Shown: positions 33,553 to 34,898 of the stretch, piece by piece
How positions within the stretch are numbered: the stretch's first letter is position 1
Layout of the letters: each line of letters opens with the position of its first letter
From: Hyphomonadaceae bacterium
GTDB lineage: Bacteria; Pseudomonadota; Alphaproteobacteria; Caulobacterales; Hyphomonadaceae
NCBI GenBank assembly: GCA_027482995.1
Contig: JAIXVM010000168.1
Location: forward strand, 1-34,898
Length of the DNA: 34,898 bases
Direction of reading: 5' to 3'
Translations under genes and position numbers: made by a program
The notes under the pieces: model-generated
The model's database searches: none
Told to the model about the DNA's origin: nothing
The model's input: the letters and a program-made list of their open reading frames with translations, nothing else

Positions 33553-33672
33553 GGTTTGTGGTCCTATCGGTAGTTTGCGCAGATTGCTGCGAGTGCGTCC
33601 GTATGGGAATGGTTAACGGTCACTTAAAGTAGATCATCCGGTTGGCGTTCGGAATTCAGCATCCGGGGTTTG
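33547..33672 (+). repeat. 12-bp direct repeat ATCCGGGGTTTG flanking the CtrA-type site
   Basis: Exact copies lie at 33547-33558 and 33661-33672, 114 bp apart, with the TTAA-N7-TTAA motif between them. The first copy overlaps the second TACAAATNCGG repeat. Confidence 0.45.
33613..33627. promoter_or_regulatory. CtrA-type full site TTAA-N7-TTAA
   Basis: TTAA at 33613-33616 and TTAA at 33624-33627 are separated by exactly 7 nt (CGGTCAC). It is 146 bp upstream of the proposed sugar transferase ATG. The match to the CtrA consensus is complete; the presence of CtrA in this genome is inferred. Confidence 0.55.
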
Positions 33673-33773
33673 CGCTCGCGCGGCATCCGCCCGGGCGGAG
33701 ACCACCGGTTCACCTGCAAGCGTCCGGCCGGCGTCCCGCGCCGCCGGCATCACGTTGGGACTGGAAACATCGA

Positions 33774-34448
33774 ATGGCGATGCCACGCACAGACAATCTG
33801 TATACCGAGGGTTTTCCCGACTGGCCGCAATCGCCGCTCGGCGGCGGCGTCAAGCGTGCCTTTGACGTCCTGTGCGCGACCGTGATCCTGATCCTGACCC
33901 TGCCGGTCTTCGCCTTTGTCGCCGTAGCCATAAAAATGGATCGGTCGGGACCGGTTTTCTACCGGCATAGACGCATCGGTCTCGGTGGCCGGGAATTCGA
34001 TTGCCTGAAATTCAGCTCGATGATCCCGGACGGCGACCAGGTACTCGCCGCTTACCTCGCCCGCAACCCCGAAGCTGCCGAAGAATGGACGCAAAAGCGC
34101 AAGCTGACCGATGATCCGCGCGTCACGCCCATCGGGCGCTTCCTGCGACGGTCCAGCCTCGACGAACTCCCCCAGATACTCAACGTCCTGCGCGGCGAGA
34201 TGAGCCTCGTTGGCCCCCGGCCCGTCGTCCGCGACGAACTCAGCCGGTATGATCTCCAGCTGGTTCACTATCTCCGGTCCCGGCCGGGCATCACCGGCCT
34301 CTGGCAGATCTCCGGCCGCTCCGACACCAGCTACGAACAACGCGTCAATTTCGACCGGCACTACGCGCTGAAATGGTCAGCGGCTGAGGACATCTCGATC
34401 ATGCTGCGAACGATCCCTGCACTCCTCGAACGCCGGGGAGCCGTCTGA
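33774..34448 (+). CDS. priming sugar transferase (polyprenyl-phosphate sugar phosphotransferase)
   Basis: 224 residues, the size of the minimal PglC/ExoY-type core without the N-terminal membrane bundle of WbaP. It would transfer a sugar-1-phosphate to undecaprenyl phosphate and so start the repeat unit. KRAFDVLCATVILILTLPVF at about 27-46 is the re-entrant membrane helix. FYRHRRIGLGG, DDPRVTPIGRFLRRSSLDELPQ with the catalytic Asp-Glu pair, and EMSLVGPRPV follow in order, then PGITGLWQISGR. The usual KFRSM motif reads KFSSM here. ATG at 33774 is preferred (GGAAA about 7 nt before); a second ATG is at 33780, and the open upstream frame to 33642 looks non-coding. The stop overlaps the next ATG by one base. 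Confidence 0.93.
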   Translation: MAMPRTDNLYTEGFPDWPQSPLGGGVKRAFDVLCATVILILTLPVFAFVAVAIKMDRSGPVFYRHRRIGLGGREFDCLKFSSMIPDGDQVLAAYLARNPEAAEEWTQKRKLTDDPRVTPIGRFLRRSSLDELPQILNVLRGEMSLVGPRPVVRDELSRYDLQLVHYLRSRPGITGLWQISGRSDTSYEQRVNFDRHYALKWSAAEDISIMLRTIPALLERRGAV

Positions 34449-34898
34449 TGCCGCCCGAAGCTGTCCCCGCCCTCTATAACGGCCACCGCGCCGAAGCGAA
34501 CGGCCATGCGCCGGAGCGCGACCTGCGCGAACTGAAAGTCGCCATCGTGCACTTCTGGCTGGTCAATTACCGCGGCGGCGAGAAGGTCATCGATGTGCTG
34601 CTCGAGATGTTTCCCCAGTCGGACATCTTCACCCATGTCTACGATCCGAAGCGGGTCTCCAAGACCATCCGTGAAAAGACGGTCCGCACGACCTTCATCC
34701 AGAACCTGCCCTTCGCGCGCAAGGGTTACCAGTTTTACCTGCCGCTGATGCCGGTCGCGCTCGAGCAGCTCGACCTGTCGGGATACGACCTCGTGATCTC
34801 CAGCGAGTCCGGCCCCGCCAAAGGCGTGATTGTGCCGCCCGAGACGCCGCACATCTGCTACTGCCTGTCGCCGATGCGCTATGTGTGGGACCAGTACC
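34448..34898 (+). CDS. GT4 family glycosyltransferase (partial, cut by window end)
   Basis: The first 150 codons of a frame open to the window edge. After a variable N-terminus of about 30 residues comes LKVAIVHFWLVNYRGGEKVIDVLLEMF (about 29-55), the GT-B N-terminal loop with the RGGEKV signature seen in GT4 enzymes of exopolysaccharide clusters. DIFTHVYDP, SGYDLVISSES and CYCLSPMRYVWDQY further along fit the same group. The donor-binding domain with E-x7-E lies outside the window. It is joined to the sugar transferase by TGATG. Confidence 0.88.
   Translation, partial: MPPEAVPALYNGHRAEANGHAPERDLRELKVAIVHFWLVNYRGGEKVIDVLLEMFPQSDIFTHVYDPKRVSKTIREKTVRTTFIQNLPFARKGYQFYLPLMPVALEQLDLSGYDLVISSESGPAKGVIVPPETPHICYCLSPMRYVWDQY

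Larger units (their letters stand above)
33451..33773. other. 323-bp regulatory intergenic region before the sugar transferase
   Basis: No convincing gene, although the sugar transferase frame remains open back to 33642. The stretch 33510-33650 is much more AT-rich than its surroundings. It carries TACAAATNCGG twice, ATCCGGGGTTTG twice, and a perfect TTAA-N7-TTAA. It probably holds the promoter of the second unit of the cluster; I cannot assign -35/-10 boxes with confidence. Confidence 0.6.

Noticed and set aside
33642-33773. 44-residue N-terminal extension of the sugar transferase
   Set aside because: It is Pro/Arg/His-rich, covers the repeat-bearing promoter region, and the core family starts close to the ATG at 33774, which has a ribosome site.
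24587-34898. Integrative element inserted at tRNA-Thr
   Set aside because: No integrase, transposase or repeated tRNA 3' end was found in the window, and base composition does not change clearly.

Overview
The window is a high-GC (roughly 64 % by eye), densely coded stretch of bacterial chromosome. The best guess is an alphaproteobacterium of the Caulobacterales/Hyphomonadaceae type. That is an inference from the hemC-hemD-mitofilin-like-hemY order, the envC-ctpA-divergent deacetylase-rppH order, a DUF6445 protein, an LDH-like malate dehydrogenase, and perfect CtrA-type (TTAA-N7-TTAA) and paired CcrM-type (GANTC) sites between genes. I see no phage genes, insertion sequences, integrases or CRISPR arrays.

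Left part (1-12.1 kb), mostly minus strand and housekeeping. A truncated histidine-phosphatase lipoprotein follows cysS. folE is divergent from cysS, with a dyad between them, and is followed by a small periplasmic protein of unknown function between two terminators. A long run of closely spaced minus-strand genes (9997 down to 3124) comes next: lipoprotein, GNAT acetyltransferase, HEPN-like protein, EnvC, CtpA, divergent polysaccharide deacetylase, RppH and an alpha/beta hydrolase. This links envelope cell-wall processing with RNA 5'-end decay. mdh and a Bax-inhibitor-1 family membrane protein follow, each with its own terminator.

Middle part (12.1-24.7 kb): a DUF2853 protein, the 2',3'-cyclic RNA phosphodiesterase ThpR, a DUF6445 putative Fe(II)/2-oxoglutarate enzyme, an AI-2E family permease, a very acidic small lipoprotein with an internal duplication, tRNA-Leu(CAA), dsbB, a DUF3429 membrane protein, an acyl-CoA dehydrogenase and a secreted DUF885 metallopeptidase. 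The haem operon hemC-hemD-mitofilin-like-hemY comes next, then tRNA-Thr(CGT).

Right part (25.3 kb to the end), all plus strand: a surface-polysaccharide cluster running off the edge. The first unit has five tightly coupled genes after the leader: a GT4 fused to an (alpha/alpha)6-like domain, a GH130 protein starting at TTG, a GT4, a Wzy/O-antigen-ligase-like membrane protein and another GT4. A GT2 overlaps the end of this unit. After a 323-bp regulatory gap comes a priming phosphoglycosyl transferase and a further GT4 that is cut by the window end. The gap holds a perfect CtrA-type motif and several direct repeats. The promoter region of the first unit holds a palindrome with two GANTC sites and two strong hairpins. 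Taken together these suggest a cell-cycle-timed exopolysaccharide system built around a GT4-toroid/GH130 pair; this is the part of the window most worth a second look.
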